64,000 bases of DNA from Aureimonas sp. AU20 (GCF_001442755.1 NZ_CP006368.1:124001-188000), one strand, 5' to 3'; shown: positions 24,753 to 33,604, counted from the stretch's first letter. Made by a program: numbers and translations. The notes: a model not told the origin generated them from the sequence alone.

Positions 24753-25334
24753 ATGTCCATTAACAGTTTTAGAACCTTAGCATTCCTTTCGATTGCTTCG
24801 CTCAGTATTGGATCAGCCGCTGCGGGTGATCTCGTCTACACGCCGGTCAATCCCTCGTTCGGCGGGAGTCCGCTGAATTCCGCCCATCTCCTGTCCATCG
24901 CCGGCGCGCAGAAGAACGCGACGGCAAGCGACTACAAGAAACCGGTGGACTCGACCTCCGCCGGCACCACGGGCTCGGGCACGAAGACGCAGTCCGATGC
25001 CGACCTGTTCGTCCGCCAGCTTCAGGGGCGCCTTCTGTCGGCGCTCGCCAGCCAGGTGACGGATGCGATCTTCGGCGAGAACCCGCAGGATTCGGGCACC
25101 GTGCAGTTCGGCGACACAAAGGTGACGTTCGACCGGACGCTGACCACCATCCGGCTGCGCATCGAGAACGCGACCGATGGAACGGTCACGGACATCGTCG
25201 TTCCCCAGCTCGTCACTTCGAAGCCCGCCACCACCACGGCATCGACGGCGTCTTCTTCGGCCTCCGCCAGCCAGTTGAGCACCGCCACGCCCGTTCTCAG
25301 CGGATCGGCCCTCACCCCGTTGAGCATCAATTAA
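24753..25334 (+). CDS. csgF: Curli assembly protein CsgF
   Basis: A 193-residue secreted protein. The signal peptide is FRTLAFLSIASLSIGSAAAG. The mature N-terminus DLVYTPVNPSFGGSPLNSAHLLSIAGAQK is the part of CsgF that plugs the CsgG pore, and it is followed by ATDGTVTDIVVPQL. A Ser/Thr/Ala-rich tail of about 45 residues is extra compared with enteric CsgF. CsgF couples export of curlin to its nucleation on the cell surface. ATG 24753 has GGGAAAG upstream. It is followed by csgG after 35 bp, the start of a curli-like locus. Confidence 0.92.
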   Translation: MSINSFRTLAFLSIASLSIGSAAAGDLVYTPVNPSFGGSPLNSAHLLSIAGAQKNATASDYKKPVDSTSAGTTGSGTKTQSDADLFVRQLQGRLLSALASQVTDAIFGENPQDSGTVQFGDTKVTFDRTLTTIRLRIENATDGTVTDIVVPQLVTSKPATTTASTASSSASASQLSTATPVLSGSALTPLSIN

Positions 25335-25369
25335 GCCAGGCGTTGAACCGGCTTTGTAGGAAGAGTCTG

Positions 25370-26566
25370 ATGTCCCTGCGTTTCCGCTTGGCGCTCATCT
25401 TGCGCGCGTCCCTTCTTGGCGCCAGCGCCGCGGCCTTGTCCGGCTGCGTCACCAACGAGTCCGCGCTCGATCCCGCGCCCGTTGTGGCGCCAGTGTCGAA
25501 GCAGAACGACCTGCTGCGCGACCTTCCGCCGCCGCGCGAGAAAACGGTGGTCGCGGTCTATGACATCGAGGATCTGACGGGCCAGTTCAAGGAACGCGAG
25601 AACGTCCAGTCGCTTTCCCGCGCGGTGACGCAGGGCGGCGCGGCTATTCTGATCAAGGCGCTTCAGGATGCCGGCGAGCGGCGCTGGTTCACGGTGCTGG
25701 AACGCAAGGCGCTGGAGAACCTCCTGCGCGAGCGCCAAATCCTCACGGAAATGCGCCGGATCTACAAGAACGAGAACACGATCAACGCCTCGGCGCTGCC
25801 GCCGCTTCTCCATGCCGGCATCATCATCGAAGGCGGCATCATCGGTTACGACACGAACATCACGACGGGCGGGGCCGGCGCGCGCCTCTTGGGCATCGGC
25901 GGCGACGCGAAATATATCAACGACGTCGTGACCGTCACCCTGCGAGCGGTCTCCACCAAGACGGGCGAGGTTCTGGCCAGCGTGACGACGCGCAAGGCGG
26001 TTGTCTCCTACTCGCTGACGGGCGGCACCTTCCGCTATGTCAAGCTCGACAGTCTGTTGGAAGCCGAAGCGGGCGTGACCTACAACGAGCCCAAGCAGAT
26101 CGCCGTCCAGTCGGCGATCGAGCAGGCCGTCCTGTCACTGGTCATGGAGGGCGCCGAACTCCGGATCTGGTCCTTCGCCGATCCTCAGGCCGGCGCGAAC
26201 GCGATCGCCGCCTATCGCGGCGCGAAATACGGCGATTTCCTCGACCCGACCGCGCCGCCGCCGCCGCGGCCGGTGACCGAGAACGCCGCTAAGATGATGG
26301 CGACCGTGCCGTCTCGCCCGCCCGAACTCGCCGTGCGCCCCTTGTCGGCTGGGCCGGTCACGAGCACCACGAGGCCCGTCTCGCGCGCCGCGCCACAGCC
26401 GGCCGGCCAGTCTGGCATCCGGCAGGTGCCGGGCGTCGGCCCCGTGCCAGCCGAAGAGAACCAATCGCCGCAACTGCCGCCGCAACTGCCGCCGGCCCCG
26501 ACGCCGGGCGAGCCGTCGCTGGGCTCGATCAAGCTGCCGGACACCCACAGCGTGGCCAGCCTCTAA
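25370..26566 (+). CDS. csgG: Curli secretion channel lipoprotein CsgG
   Basis: A 398-residue lipoprotein. Its signal ends in lipobox LSGC. The core matches CsgG: VVAVYDIEDLTGQFKERENVQSLSRAVTQGGAAILIKAL, WFTVLERKALENLLRERQI, GGIIGYDTNITTGGAGARLLGIGG and VTVTLRAVSTKTGEVLASVTTRKAV. CsgG forms the nonameric outer-membrane pore that exports curlin subunits. The C-terminal 120 residues are proline-rich (QLPPQLPPAPTPGEPS) and absent in the E. coli protein. ATG 25370, with AGGAAG upstream, is preferred to TTG 25343. A strong terminator follows about 150 bp downstream. Confidence 0.95.
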   Translation: MSLRFRLALILRASLLGASAAALSGCVTNESALDPAPVVAPVSKQNDLLRDLPPPREKTVVAVYDIEDLTGQFKERENVQSLSRAVTQGGAAILIKALQDAGERRWFTVLERKALENLLRERQILTEMRRIYKNENTINASALPPLLHAGIIIEGGIIGYDTNITTGGAGARLLGIGGDAKYINDVVTVTLRAVSTKTGEVLASVTTRKAVVSYSLTGGTFRYVKLDSLLEAEAGVTYNEPKQIAVQSAIEQAVLSLVMEGAELRIWSFADPQAGANAIAAYRGAKYGDFLDPTAPPPPRPVTENAAKMMATVPSRPPELAVRPLSAGPVTSTTRPVSRAAPQPAGQSGIRQVPGVGPVPAEENQSPQLPPQLPPAPTPGEPSLGSIKLPDTHSVASL

Positions 26567-26719
26567 GAAAAGCCGAGGCCGTCACGGGGACACGGCAGAA
26601 GCGAGGGACGAACGGGAATCGGATGTCGAACCGTGGAGCGCTTCCCACGAAGGGTGGCCTAAACCTCGCTTGGCTCGATGATGAGCCAAAGACCTGACCG
26701 TGACATTCGAACGTTTCCC

Positions 26720-26749
26720 AGCCCCGGCGCACCATCGCCGGGGCTTTTT
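26720..26749 (+). terminator. Rho-independent terminator after csgG
   Basis: AGCCCCGGCG pairs perfectly with CGCCGGGGCT across a six-base loop, followed by TTTTT. It separates the csgFG transcript from the curlin genes. Confidence 0.92.
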
Positions 26750-27405
26750 GTTGCTCACTCAAAAGTAATGCGCGCAAAAATTGGGTGATTCTTTGCAAGC
26801 CGCAAGGCTCGCCTGCTCCCTCAACCGCATCTCGTCCGGCTTGGAAGGGCGCAAAGGTTTTTCCAAGGAAAGCTTACAGAGCCAGCTTTGCCGAAGCTTT
26901 CGGTGCCAAAGCACAGATTGATGAGTACGAATTTACAGTTGCATTTTAATGATAAGGGCGCCGTAGGGTAAGGCGGCCTCTCTCAGACATTAACGTTATG
27001 ATTTCGTTATTCGCTTGCCGCTTGTTCTCCGCATTGACGCAAGGGCAGACGACATTGTAAACGAATCCTTAAGACGACGACTTAAAGGCGCCTTGCTTCC
27101 ATAGGTTGTCGATCGAATGGCTCTCCAGCGAGGCACCGACCCGTTCCGGCCTCCGAAAGCGGAATTCGAAACCGGGGGCGGTCGTTGCGAGGGGGGGAAG
27201 CGCAGACACCGAAGATGTCCGGGGCAAGCTCTTCTGAGCGCGCCGAGCTCCAGGCTTGTGCCGAACGGGTCATCTCAACAATTTGCAACGCTCGATTGCA
27301 GGGCGTTGCCATGGAAGGCCGGCGCGTTCATCCGAAACGCCGGGAGGAAGCATTCATCTTGCCTGAAGCCCGAGGGCCGGCGAGGTCGATCATCAGGGGT
27401 GACAC
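26750..27405 (+). promoter_or_regulatory. Long AT-rich region upstream of the first curlin gene
   Basis: About 650 bp without a recognisable gene, clearly richer in AT than its surroundings (for example around 26930-27070). A sigma-70-like promoter can be suggested at TTGACG (27034-27039) with TGTAAA (27056-27061), which would give a leader of about 340 nt. The first curlin gene has its own RBS, AGGGG 6 bp before ATG 27406. Long regulatory regions are also a feature of enteric curli operons. Confidence 0.35.
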
Positions 27406-28926
27406 ATGACGGTTTTCAAGACGACGCTTCTCGCCGCCACGGCGCTGACGCTGCTCACCGGCGCCGCGCTCGCCGGCAGCAACAACGAGACCTTCATCTA
27501 CCAGGGCGATGGCGCGGGTCGGGGCGTGGCCGTCAGCGGCAACAGCGCCGTGGTTCTCCAGACTGGCGATAGCAATAAGGCCGGTAGCGACGCGCAGAAC
27601 CTCCTGCAGAACGGCACCGACAGCACGATCACCGTGAAGCAGTCTGGCAATGAGAACAGGGTCGGCCTCGAGGGCGTCGGTGTCGAACAGTATGGCGCCA
27701 ACAACACCCTTTCGGTGACGCAGACGTCCAACGGGAACAACGTGGGCCAAGTGGTGCAGAATGGCGCGACGGGCGGTGCGGCTACGCGCAACGTGCTGAC
27801 GATCACCCAGGGTGGGGAAGGCTCGAACACCGTTGAACTGGTCGGTCAGGCCAAGGACCAAACGGGCGAAAAGAACAGCGGCACCATCCAGCAGGCCGGT
27901 AAGGGCAATAAGGTAAGCGGGCTGATCCAGTACGGCGCTGGAAACACGGCTACACTGACGCAGTCGGGCGTTGAGGGTGCTGTCAACGTTTACCAAGAAG
28001 GTCTCGGCAATACGGACACTGTTACTCAGGCCGGAATCAAAAACGTGGCTGTTTCCACGACGATCGGCGACGGTAATACGACGACCGTGCGTCAGGACGG
28101 CAAAGGTGCGAACGCAACGATCTTCACGAACGGCAACAAGAACAAGATCGGCATTACGCAGGGGTTTTGGGGCACAAAAGATGTAGCCTCTGTCGAGCTC
28201 TACCGCAGCGACAGCAACTCTCTCAATGTCACGCAGTTTGGCACGAATACCGCGAGCATCAGCGGTGCGGATATTTCAAATAATATCATTAGCGCTACAC
28301 AAATTCAAAACAATACACTCAATATAGACCTGAAGAGCGCGAATGGTAACGTCGTTAATTTAGGTCAGCTTGGTACGAATTTGGCGAGCGTGACGATCTT
28401 GGACAGCGGATCCAATGATGTTTGGTTCACCCAGGATGGCTCGAGCAATCAGTTCGATGTTATCGCCAAGGGATCTGCGAACTCAAACAATTTGGCTTCG
28501 CAACAGTTTGGTGCGAAGAACATCGGAAATATTACGTTCCAGGGCGGCGACAAAAACACCTTGAGCACCTTCCAAACTGGACCTCACAACCAGATTACCG
28601 CTCTTCTCGAAGGAAGTGAAAACAACGCGAAAACATCGATTGACCTCGGTAATGCGTCCGGTTCGTTGAGCGGCTACACCAAAGTCACCTTCACGAAGGG
28701 CGCCTTGTTTCAGAGCGGAACCAACAACGTCGTTGATTTGAACGTCGCGGGCAGCAAGAATGCCTTTGCCACCGTACAGGTCGGCGACTTCAATAAGATC
28801 GACGCCAAAATCGGCGGAAATCGCAATGCGGCCGTGGTCGTTCAGACGAGCAACTTCAACTCGGCTTCGTTCCAGCAGAATGGCAATGGCAACACCGTCG
28901 CCGTCTTCCAGGGCAACGTGAAGTAA
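27406..28926 (+). CDS. Giant curlin-repeat protein 1 (CsgA/CsgB-like)
   Basis: A 506-residue secreted protein. The signal peptide is FKTTLLAATALTLLTGAALA. The rest is built of degenerate curlin repeats of about 20-23 residues rich in Asn, Gly, Gln, Ser and Thr, for example VVLQTGDSNKAG, TITVKQSGNENRVG, TLSVTQTSNGNNVGQ and AFATVQVGDFNKIDA. E. coli CsgA has five repeats in 151 residues; by length this one could have about twenty. It probably polymerises outside the cell as a beta-solenoid amyloid after export by CsgG. Codon use and GC drop sharply in the middle (about 28140-28720). Confidence 0.88.
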   Translation: MTVFKTTLLAATALTLLTGAALAGSNNETFIYQGDGAGRGVAVSGNSAVVLQTGDSNKAGSDAQNLLQNGTDSTITVKQSGNENRVGLEGVGVEQYGANNTLSVTQTSNGNNVGQVVQNGATGGAATRNVLTITQGGEGSNTVELVGQAKDQTGEKNSGTIQQAGKGNKVSGLIQYGAGNTATLTQSGVEGAVNVYQEGLGNTDTVTQAGIKNVAVSTTIGDGNTTTVRQDGKGANATIFTNGNKNKIGITQGFWGTKDVASVELYRSDSNSLNVTQFGTNTASISGADISNNIISATQIQNNTLNIDLKSANGNVVNLGQLGTNLASVTILDSGSNDVWFTQDGSSNQFDVIAKGSANSNNLASQQFGAKNIGNITFQGGDKNTLSTFQTGPHNQITALLEGSENNAKTSIDLGNASGSLSGYTKVTFTKGALFQSGTNNVVDLNVAGSKNAFATVQVGDFNKIDAKIGGNRNAAVVVQTSNFNSASFQQNGNGNTVAVFQGNVK

Positions 28927-28939
28927 TCTTCAGAAATCA

Positions 28940-28971
28940 AAGATCGGCCGCGCGGAAGCGCGGCCGATCTT
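28940..28971 (+). terminator. Perfect 14-bp hairpin between curlin genes
   Basis: AAGATCGGCCGCGC and GCGCGGCCGATCTT pair around a GGAA tetraloop, 14 bp after the stop of curlin 1. The trailing TCTTCC is only weakly T-rich, and the next curlin gene starts 22 bp later. It may act as a partial terminator or mRNA-stabilising hairpin that sets the subunit ratio. Confidence 0.65.
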
Positions 28972-28993
28972 CTTCCGTTCGGAGTGCGCGCGT

Positions 28994-30682
28994 ATGAGCC
29001 GTCAACTCGCCTTGTGGGGAAGCGTCTGTCTTCTGGCTTCGCTTGCATCCGCTTGCGCTGCCTTCGCGCAAAGCGCCGCGACGGACACCGGCACGGCGTC
29101 GAACGAGGTCTTTCTCGGCCAGACCGGCGACACCAACATCCTCACCGTGACCCAGACCGGCAGCGGCCATCTCGTTGGCGGAAACGGCGAGACCTTGCGG
29201 CTCAACCAGCTTGGCAATCTCAACAAGGTCGATATTTTCCAGGTCGGTGCCGACAACGGCATCGGGCGCGAGAACATGATCGGCCAACCCGGCGGCCTGA
29301 CCGGGATCGTGGGAACGGCGACTGGACTGTTCCAGCACGGCGACAGCAATTTTCTCGACATTATCCAGCGCTCTCATCGCAATACCGAGGGAAGCCAGAT
29401 CGGCGCGATCGACCAAAGGGCTCAATCGGCGAGCGGACTGATCCCCTCCGACGGCAGCGCCAACCGCGCGGTCATCCGCCAGACCGGCGGCGCGTTCCTT
29501 CCCCTCGTCAGCGACAGGGGTGAATCCACGGGCGCGGCGCGCCACGTCATCCGCGAGATTTCCCAGGTCCATCGCCCGACCCGATCGAACGCCGCCCCCA
29601 ATTCCTTGGAGGTCTCGCAGACCGGCGAACGGCAGGAAGCCGGCCAACTTCGCCAGAGCGGTGTCGGCAACAATCTGACTTTGACTCAGGAAGGGCTTGC
29701 CAACAGCCTCCGCCTTGGCGAGCAGACGGGCGAGAACAACAAGGCCACCATTGTCTCGATGGGCGAGCGCAACACACTCGGCAATGCCGAACAGCACGGC
29801 ACGTCAGATCAAATGAGCCTTCGGCTGGACGGCACGGGGAATTTCATCGATCAGGTCGTGCAGGCCGGGCTCGGGAGCCAGGGCGAAGGGCGCGGCAACA
29901 GCGTTTTCGTGTCGGTCATGGGCAACGACAATGGCGGCGAAGGCATTGGCGGCTATAGCGCCGTCAGCTCGCAAAGCGCAGTGTCGGGCGCCTTTGCCTC
30001 TTCGCTCGAGCAGTTCGGCGAAGGCAATACGTTGTCCCTGACGATCGGCTCGGACGGGAGCGGGCGCGCGGACGGCAATTTCTTCTCCTTCGTGCAGCGC
30101 GGCTTGGACAACGCGGCCTACGCACTTCTAACCGGCGACGGGAACGAGTTCGCCTCGTCCCAGCAGGGTGACGGCAATCGCCTCGACATCGTGCAGGCGA
30201 GCAGCGCTATTCGAGCGACCGGCGATAACCAGCGCGCCGGAAACACGGCCTTGCTCCAACAAACCGGCGACGCCAATCTCGCCGACATCCGCCAGGCCGG
30301 CGCCGGCAACGGGCTCGATATGACCGTGATCGGCGATCGGAACCTCTTGGCCGTGTCGCAGACGGGCTCGGCCAACCGGGCCGACGTTCGGATCGTCGGC
30401 AACGACAATCTGCGTCCCGCGCCGCGCGGAGGACGCCTGCCCTCCACGACCGATGCGCTCGTGAAGACGATCCTGCAGGATGGCACCGGCCATCGTGCCT
30501 CGCTCGATCTGGTCGGCAACGACAATGTGGTTTCAGTGCTTCAGCGTGGGGCGCAGGATATCGCGAACGGCATCGTGCGCGGCGATGGAAACCTCGCTAC
30601 AGTCCGACAGGAAGGCGAAAAACAGACATTAAATTTCATACAAATGGGCGAATCCCAATCCCTTTTCGTTCATCAACAATAA
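28994..30682 (+). CDS. Giant curlin-repeat protein 2
   Basis: A 562-residue secreted protein. The signal peptide is LALWGSVCLLASLASACAAFA. The mature protein has curlin-type strands throughout, such as NEVFLGQTGDTNILTVTQTG, GVGNNLTLTQEGLANSLR, ANLADIRQAGAGNGLDM and ADVRIVGNDNLR, interrupted by less regular linkers near residues 130-210 and 310-345. GGAG lies 9 bp before ATG 28994. It is longer than curlin 1 and less regular, which may suit a nucleator, linker or surface-anchoring role (CsgB-like), but that is inference. Confidence 0.85.
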   Translation: MSRQLALWGSVCLLASLASACAAFAQSAATDTGTASNEVFLGQTGDTNILTVTQTGSGHLVGGNGETLRLNQLGNLNKVDIFQVGADNGIGRENMIGQPGGLTGIVGTATGLFQHGDSNFLDIIQRSHRNTEGSQIGAIDQRAQSASGLIPSDGSANRAVIRQTGGAFLPLVSDRGESTGAARHVIREISQVHRPTRSNAAPNSLEVSQTGERQEAGQLRQSGVGNNLTLTQEGLANSLRLGEQTGENNKATIVSMGERNTLGNAEQHGTSDQMSLRLDGTGNFIDQVVQAGLGSQGEGRGNSVFVSVMGNDNGGEGIGGYSAVSSQSAVSGAFASSLEQFGEGNTLSLTIGSDGSGRADGNFFSFVQRGLDNAAYALLTGDGNEFASSQQGDGNRLDIVQASSAIRATGDNQRAGNTALLQQTGDANLADIRQAGAGNGLDMTVIGDRNLLAVSQTGSANRADVRIVGNDNLRPAPRGGRLPSTTDALVKTILQDGTGHRASLDLVGNDNVVSVLQRGAQDIANGIVRGDGNLATVRQEGEKQTLNFIQMGESQSLFVHQQ

Positions 30683-30761
30683 TAGACAAGTGTAGATAAA
30701 TAGAAACGGGCAATAATCCGAGATCTAGATTGCGGGTCGACACGTCAACGTGGAGAATCCC

Positions 30762-31262
30762 GTGCGCTTTCTCGCCGCTTCCATCGCATCCCTGCTGGTC
30801 GCCTCGCCCGCCTTGGCCGGTTCGTCCAATGTGCTCACGCTGTCGCCGAACCAAGATGCATCCAATCGCATCGAGCTGTTGCTGACCGGCAACGACAATC
30901 AACTCAGCCTGTCCCAAACCTCGTCCGCCTCCTCGCCAAGCGGCAACAGCATGACCATCAACGTCCAAGGCGATCGCAACGGCGGCAAGCGGTCTTCTTC
31001 GAAGCTGACGCCGACGCTGATCGCCGATCTTCCCTGGGGCAGCCTCTCGCAGACCGGTCATTCGAACGCGATGGACATCTCGGTCTCAGGGTCGGACAAT
31101 CTGTTCGCGGCCGTTCAGCAAGGCTCCTCCAACGTCATGCGGGGGTCGATTGTGGGGAACGGCAACGGCGCTGCGGTCAGTCAGTCCGGACAAAATAATT
31201 TGGCGTCCTTTTCTCAGATCGGGAAAGGGAATATGATTTCGATCACGCAAAGATCTTGGTAA
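30762..31262 (+). CDS. Curlin-repeat protein 3
   Basis: A 166-residue secreted protein, close to the size of classical CsgA and CsgB. The signal is RFLAASIASLLVASPALA, then NVLTLSPNQDASNRIELLLTGNDNQLSLSQ, NAMDISVSGSDNLFAAVQQGSSN, NGAAVSQSGQNNLASFSQIGKGNMISITQ, which are clear curlin-type strands. GTG 30762 is preferred because GGAG lies 6 bp upstream; GTG 30750 would add four residues and bury the RBS. It lies 79 bp after curlin 2 and 39 bp before curlin 4, in an apparent operon. Confidence 0.85.
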   Translation: MRFLAASIASLLVASPALAGSSNVLTLSPNQDASNRIELLLTGNDNQLSLSQTSSASSPSGNSMTINVQGDRNGGKRSSSKLTPTLIADLPWGSLSQTGHSNAMDISVSGSDNLFAAVQQGSSNVMRGSIVGNGNGAAVSQSGQNNLASFSQIGKGNMISITQRSW

Positions 31263-31301
31263 ACGACTATTGGTCGTGACATGACGCTAAGGGAGACGAA
31301 C

Positions 31302-32033
31302 ATGCCTTCGCCGCTATACAGGATGCTGGCTGTCGCTCTTCCCATGGCGATCTGGCCGATGGCGCAAGCGGTGGCGGAGTCGAATGTCCTGTCGATCGTG
31401 CAGGATGGTGGCGAGAACAGGTTGACGGTCGATCAGTCGCAAGCATCGAACAGTCAGGTCGGCGGTTTGGAGATCGGCGCGCCCACACTCCAGACGTTCA
31501 CTCTTACGCCGAACGCCGAGACCTCTCAAAGCGAGGACACCCTTCCCGAGCAGGTTCGGCTGAATGTTTTGAGCGCGGAGCGCATGCGTGGGCAGCCGGC
31601 GCGCCAAATGGGCGGCGGAAACAGCGCCGACATCAAGATTTCCGGGAACGGCGGTTTCGTGGGACTTCTTCAGAGTTCTCCCTCGCCCAATCTCGGCAAT
31701 CAGGCGAATGTCAACTTGGCGGGCGGCGGCCGAGCGCTGATCGGACAACTCGGCGGCGGCAACAAGGCCACGGCGATGCTTGGGGCCGGAGCCCTCGAAG
31801 GAACCATTCTCCAAAAGGGCGACAGCAACGTCGCAGACCTCAGCGTGACGGGCAAAGGCTCGAGCGGCAGCATCAGCCAATATGGCAGCGGACTGAACAA
31901 CAGTTTGGCCGTGTCCGGCGCGGGCACGAGCGCGGCGCTGATCTCCAATGGCGTGAGCAACGGAACTGCGGGAACACCCATAACCGTCCAGTCGAACGGC
32001 GCTTCGGTTACCATCACTCAGAGCAAGATGTGA
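31302..32033 (+). CDS. Curlin-repeat protein 4
   Basis: A 243-residue secreted protein. The signal (YRMLAVALPMAIWPMAQAVA) is followed by SNVLSIVQDGGENRLTVDQSQASN and, after a 60-residue non-repetitive stretch (residues about 50-110), by curlin-like strands such as ADIKISGNGGFVGLLQSSPS, ALIGQLGGGNKATAML, GTILQKGDSNVADLSVTGKG and ASVTITQSKM. ATG 31302 is chosen because GGGAG lies upstream at a good distance. It is the last curlin gene, 10 bp before csgH, and may be a minor subunit. Confidence 0.82.
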   Translation: MPSPLYRMLAVALPMAIWPMAQAVAESNVLSIVQDGGENRLTVDQSQASNSQVGGLEIGAPTLQTFTLTPNAETSQSEDTLPEQVRLNVLSAERMRGQPARQMGGGNSADIKISGNGGFVGLLQSSPSPNLGNQANVNLAGGGRALIGQLGGGNKATAMLGAGALEGTILQKGDSNVADLSVTGKGSSGSISQYGSGLNNSLAVSGAGTSAALISNGVSNGTAGTPITVQSNGASVTITQSKM

Positions 32034-32043
32034 GGTCTCGGCC

Positions 32044-32412
32044 ATGCGTTTTGCCGCAGCCTCCTGTCTCGTCGGAGCGCTTCTGATGGGCGGCCCCGTT
32101 CATGCGCAGGACGCGCCAATGGCCATCGCCTCGATCGTGGTCGAGCCCGGCGCGGGAACCGTGCGCTTGACCGGGCGTGCGCTCGGCTTGTCGAACGGGC
32201 ATGTCGAGGCCCGTATGATGATCGAGAAGAGCGGTCCTTCTGGCCGGACATCGACGACGCAAGGGGGCGAGTTCGAGCTCTCGGTCGGCCAGGACGCGGT
32301 GGTGGCCACGGTCGGTCTTTCCTTAAGTCCCGGCGACAAGCTCGATGTCGATCTGGTGCTGACAAACGGCGAGCGCGAGATTTCCCGCAGCCGGCTGAAC
32401 GTTGGCTCCTGA
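32044..32412 (+). CDS. csgH: Curlin chaperone / amyloid inhibitor CsgH
   Basis: A 122-residue secreted protein with signal MRFAAASCLVGALLMGGPVHAQ. The mature part (IASIVVEPGAGTVRLTGRALGLSNGHVEARMMIEKSGPSGRTST) is the beta-sandwich pattern of CsgH, the alphaproteobacterial periplasmic protein that keeps curlin from polymerising before export, taking the place of enteric CsgC. C-terminal VDLVLTNGEREISRSRLNV agrees. It follows the curlin genes by 10 bp. Neither CsgE nor CsgC is seen in the window, so CsgH is the only recognisable curlin chaperone. Confidence 0.87.
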   Translation: MRFAAASCLVGALLMGGPVHAQDAPMAIASIVVEPGAGTVRLTGRALGLSNGHVEARMMIEKSGPSGRTSTTQGGEFELSVGQDAVVATVGLSLSPGDKLDVDLVLTNGEREISRSRLNVGS

Positions 32413-32515
32413 TCGCAAGACCTGCATCCCCACCGAATTCCAACGACCCTTGGCCGGTGAAGCGTCCCAACCGTGGGGCAACCTATTGGGCCAATCGACC
32501 TCCAAAAGGAACATC

Positions 32516-33259
32516 ATGGGCAAGACGTTTGCCGCGCTGATCGCTATAGGGGCCGTGACGCTGGCCGCGCCCGCTCTCGCCCAGAGCGAATCCGATTTCG
32601 TCAAGGCGTTTTCGGGAGAGTGGCAGACGCTCGATCCCGCGCTCTCCGCCGGCGGGGCCTGCCAGGTCGCGCTTCAGACGGCGCCGAGCGAAGGCAGCTA
32701 CCAGCTACAGACGTCCCATTGCGGAGGCGCCCTGTCAGGCCTGTCGAAATGGAAGATCGTCGACAACCAACTGGGCTTCCTATCCGCCGATGGTGCGATC
32801 CTGGCGCGGCTCGGCGGCAACCAGAATCGCGTGAGCGGACAATTGACCAACGGCAGCACCGTGGTGCTCGAGCGGCTGGCGCCGGGGTCGGCTGCCTCCG
32901 CGGCGGCGGTGACGGCGGGCCGAAACGGCTGCGTCTTCTACGGCTACACCGCCAGCTGCGCCAAGAGCGAAGCGCGTCAGTCCCCCATGCCGAGCGGCAG
33001 CGACGAGAAGGCGCGTGCGTCCGTCCTGGTTCAGCTCAACGCCCGTGCCGAGGCTCGGCCGGATGCGCCGGTCGTGGCAACCATTCCGGCGGGGACCTGT
33101 GTCGTGATCGATCAGTGCACCACCGCGTCCGACGGAAACTGGTGCCGGGCGTCGATCTCCAACTTCTCGGGCTGGATCAGGCAGCAGGCCATGCGTGGCA
33201 ACCGCTGGCCCGTGCTGACCTACGCCCCCGGCTGCGCCTCGCCGCAAGCTCAGCGCTGA
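32516..33259 (+). CDS. Secreted protease-inhibitor-like (AprI/Inh fold) and SH3-like protein
   Basis: A 247-residue secreted protein with signal FAALIAIGAVTLAAPALAQ. Residues about 30-125 match the AprI/Inh/Omp19 metalloprotease-inhibitor pattern: GEWQTLDP, GGACQVALQT, YQLQTSHCGGALSGLSKWKI, LGFLSADGAILARL, with two Cys that could form the family disulfide. Residues about 165-240 resemble a bacterial SH3 domain (LVQLNARAEARPDAPVVATIPAGTCVVIDQC, GNWCRASISNFSGWIRQQAM). Omp19-type inhibitors block proteases in the periplasm or outside the cell. It lies 103 bp after csgH in the same orientation. Protection of exported curlin from proteolysis is a hypothesis. Confidence 0.72.
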   Translation: MGKTFAALIAIGAVTLAAPALAQSESDFVKAFSGEWQTLDPALSAGGACQVALQTAPSEGSYQLQTSHCGGALSGLSKWKIVDNQLGFLSADGAILARLGGNQNRVSGQLTNGSTVVLERLAPGSAASAAAVTAGRNGCVFYGYTASCAKSEARQSPMPSGSDEKARASVLVQLNARAEARPDAPVVATIPAGTCVVIDQCTTASDGNWCRASISNFSGWIRQQAMRGNRWPVLTYAPGCASPQAQR

Positions 33260-33363
33260 CGAATACTGCTACTGCTCGATGTCTCAGGGAGGATGAGGAC
33301 GACCGGGCAGATCCGTTCGAGCTGTGGGCATCGATCGGATTTGCCCGGGACTGTGCAGCGAAC

Positions 33364-33411
33364 GCGGGCCAGACGCCCGCGCTGCCCCTCACGCCGAGAT
33401 AGGGCGTGAGG
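33364..33411 (+). terminator. Paired hairpins after the curli locus
   Basis: Two adjacent stems, GCGGGC/GCCCGC (33364-33380) and CCTCACGCC/GGCGTGAGG (33387-33411), lie about 105-150 bp after the inhibitor-like gene. There is no long T-run, so termination is likely but not certain. The rest of the 345-bp gap to the ROK gene shows nothing recognisable. Confidence 0.5.
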
Positions 33412-33604
33412 AAACCAGCGTAGTCGTCTGTTGTCGTGACGAGTTTCCTTACCCAAAGCGATCTGCCTCACCCGAATGTTGCAGGGCTTCGAAGTCTCGA
33501 AGGGGGCACCCATTCCCGCCAGACTGCCCTATCGCCTTGCGCCGTCCAAACGCGGTAGGAGAGCGAAAGCGAAAACGAGGTCGGTCGCGCATCGGAGGGG
33601 ACGA

